Shown here: positions 63,722 through 64,000 of the stretch, piece after piece
Position numbering within the stretch: position 1 is the first letter of the stretch
How the letters are laid out: each line of letters opens with the position of its first letter
Assembly: GCF_001730315.1 (NCBI RefSeq)
Contig: NZ_MIKC01000042.1
Span: 1-64,000, forward strand
DNA length: 64,000 bases
Source of the DNA: Enterococcus ureilyticus
GTDB taxonomy: Bacteria > Bacillota > Bacilli > Lactobacillales > Enterococcaceae
Direction: 5' to 3'
Notes under the pieces: model-generated
What the model saw: only the letters and a program-made list of their open reading frames with translations
The model's database searches: none
Told to the model about the DNA's origin: nothing
Program-made: the position numbers and the translations under genes

Positions 63722-64000
63722 ATGAAATTAGCAACAAGAATCAATTCATTTTTACCGAAATTCAATCATGACGTGGGAGAAGTCCTACAAGAATTTAACC
63801 GTCTAGGGCTAACCCATGTTGACCTTAATTATCCAGAGCATGTAGAAAATATTTCGGCTGACAAGATGAACGAGCTTTTACAACAAAATCATTTAAAAGC
63901 AAATGGTGTGGCACTAAGGTTTAGAAGTGAGTTTATCAATGGCGAATTAGGAAATGCGGATCAGAGTATTTCTAGCAATGCAGTTAAACTGTGCAAAGAA
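63722..64000 (+). CDS. Sugar-phosphate isomerase/epimerase, TIM-barrel type (truncated by window end)
   Basis: The first 93 codons are visible: MKLATRINSFLPKFNHDVGEVLQEFNRLGLTHVDLNYPEH, the start of a xylose-isomerase-like (AP_endonuc_2) barrel. AGGAGGA lies 8 nt before the ATG. It is 127 nt after rpiB, in the same direction and probably the same operon. Substrate cannot be judged from the fragment. Confidence 0.75.
   Translation, partial: MKLATRINSFLPKFNHDVGEVLQEFNRLGLTHVDLNYPEHVENISADKMNELLQQNHLKANGVALRFRSEFINGELGNADQSISSNAVKLCKE

Overview
The window is AT-rich Gram-positive DNA with strong AGGAGG-type ribosome binding sites. It carries several PTS loci, PRD- and Mga-type regulators, and two clusters of WxL, DUF916/DUF3324 and LPXTG surface proteins. 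That combination points to an Enterococcus chromosome, probably from the wider E. faecalis-related group. The genus is an inference from gene content; no rRNA or tRNA gene was recognised.

Layout. 1-207: the end of an IS3-family element. 208-4252: a defence-like segment with a single-chain restriction-methylation-specificity protein, a 203-aa protein with GIY-YIG-like features, two covarying hairpin repeats, and the decayed 3' end of an rgg gene. 4680-8713: a membrane J-domain protein, then an intact Rgg-type regulator that diverges from a tiny hydrophobic peptide gene, a possible peptide-signalling pair. 9016-12121: an AraC regulator divergent from a GH36 alpha-galactosidase. 12123-19408: a sucrose locus in which scrA and a DexB-like glucosidase diverge from scrB-scrR-scrK across two LacI-type operators. 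19590-25041: a PRD regulator, fructose-type PTS IIA, IIB and IIC, and a GatZ/KbaZ-like protein.

25205-39416: a HAD phosphatase, a WG-repeat lipoprotein, an McrBC restriction system, a CHAP-ChW protein without a signal peptide, and several envelope proteins (a multi-span protein behind a possible leader attenuator, a beta-lactamase-fold protein, a zinc-ribbon membrane protein and a lipoprotein). 39741-44452: a beta-glucoside locus with a ROK kinase, an RpiR regulator, PTS IIC and GH1 phospho-beta-glucosidase. 45037: a DinB-like protein.

45846-60931: two WxL surface-protein operons pointing away from each other. Three regulators lie between them: two Mga-like proteins and a winged-helix protein with a degenerate receiver domain. 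One ORF joins an LPXTG protein and a WxL protein in frame, although a perfect ribosome binding site and GTG start remain at the junction. The surface-protein block is bracketed by two 185-nt, about 90% identical inverted repeats at 44529-44713 and 61000-61184.

61245-64000: a LacI regulator with three operator copies, divergent from an RPE/AlsE-type epimerase, rpiB and a truncated sugar-phosphate isomerase/epimerase, which suggests a pentose or allulose-type pathway. The strongest leads are the LPXTG-WxL polyprotein, the inverted repeats around the WxL block, the Rgg/peptide pair, the covarying hairpins around the restriction gene, and the orphan GatZ-like enzyme beside a fructose-type PTS.
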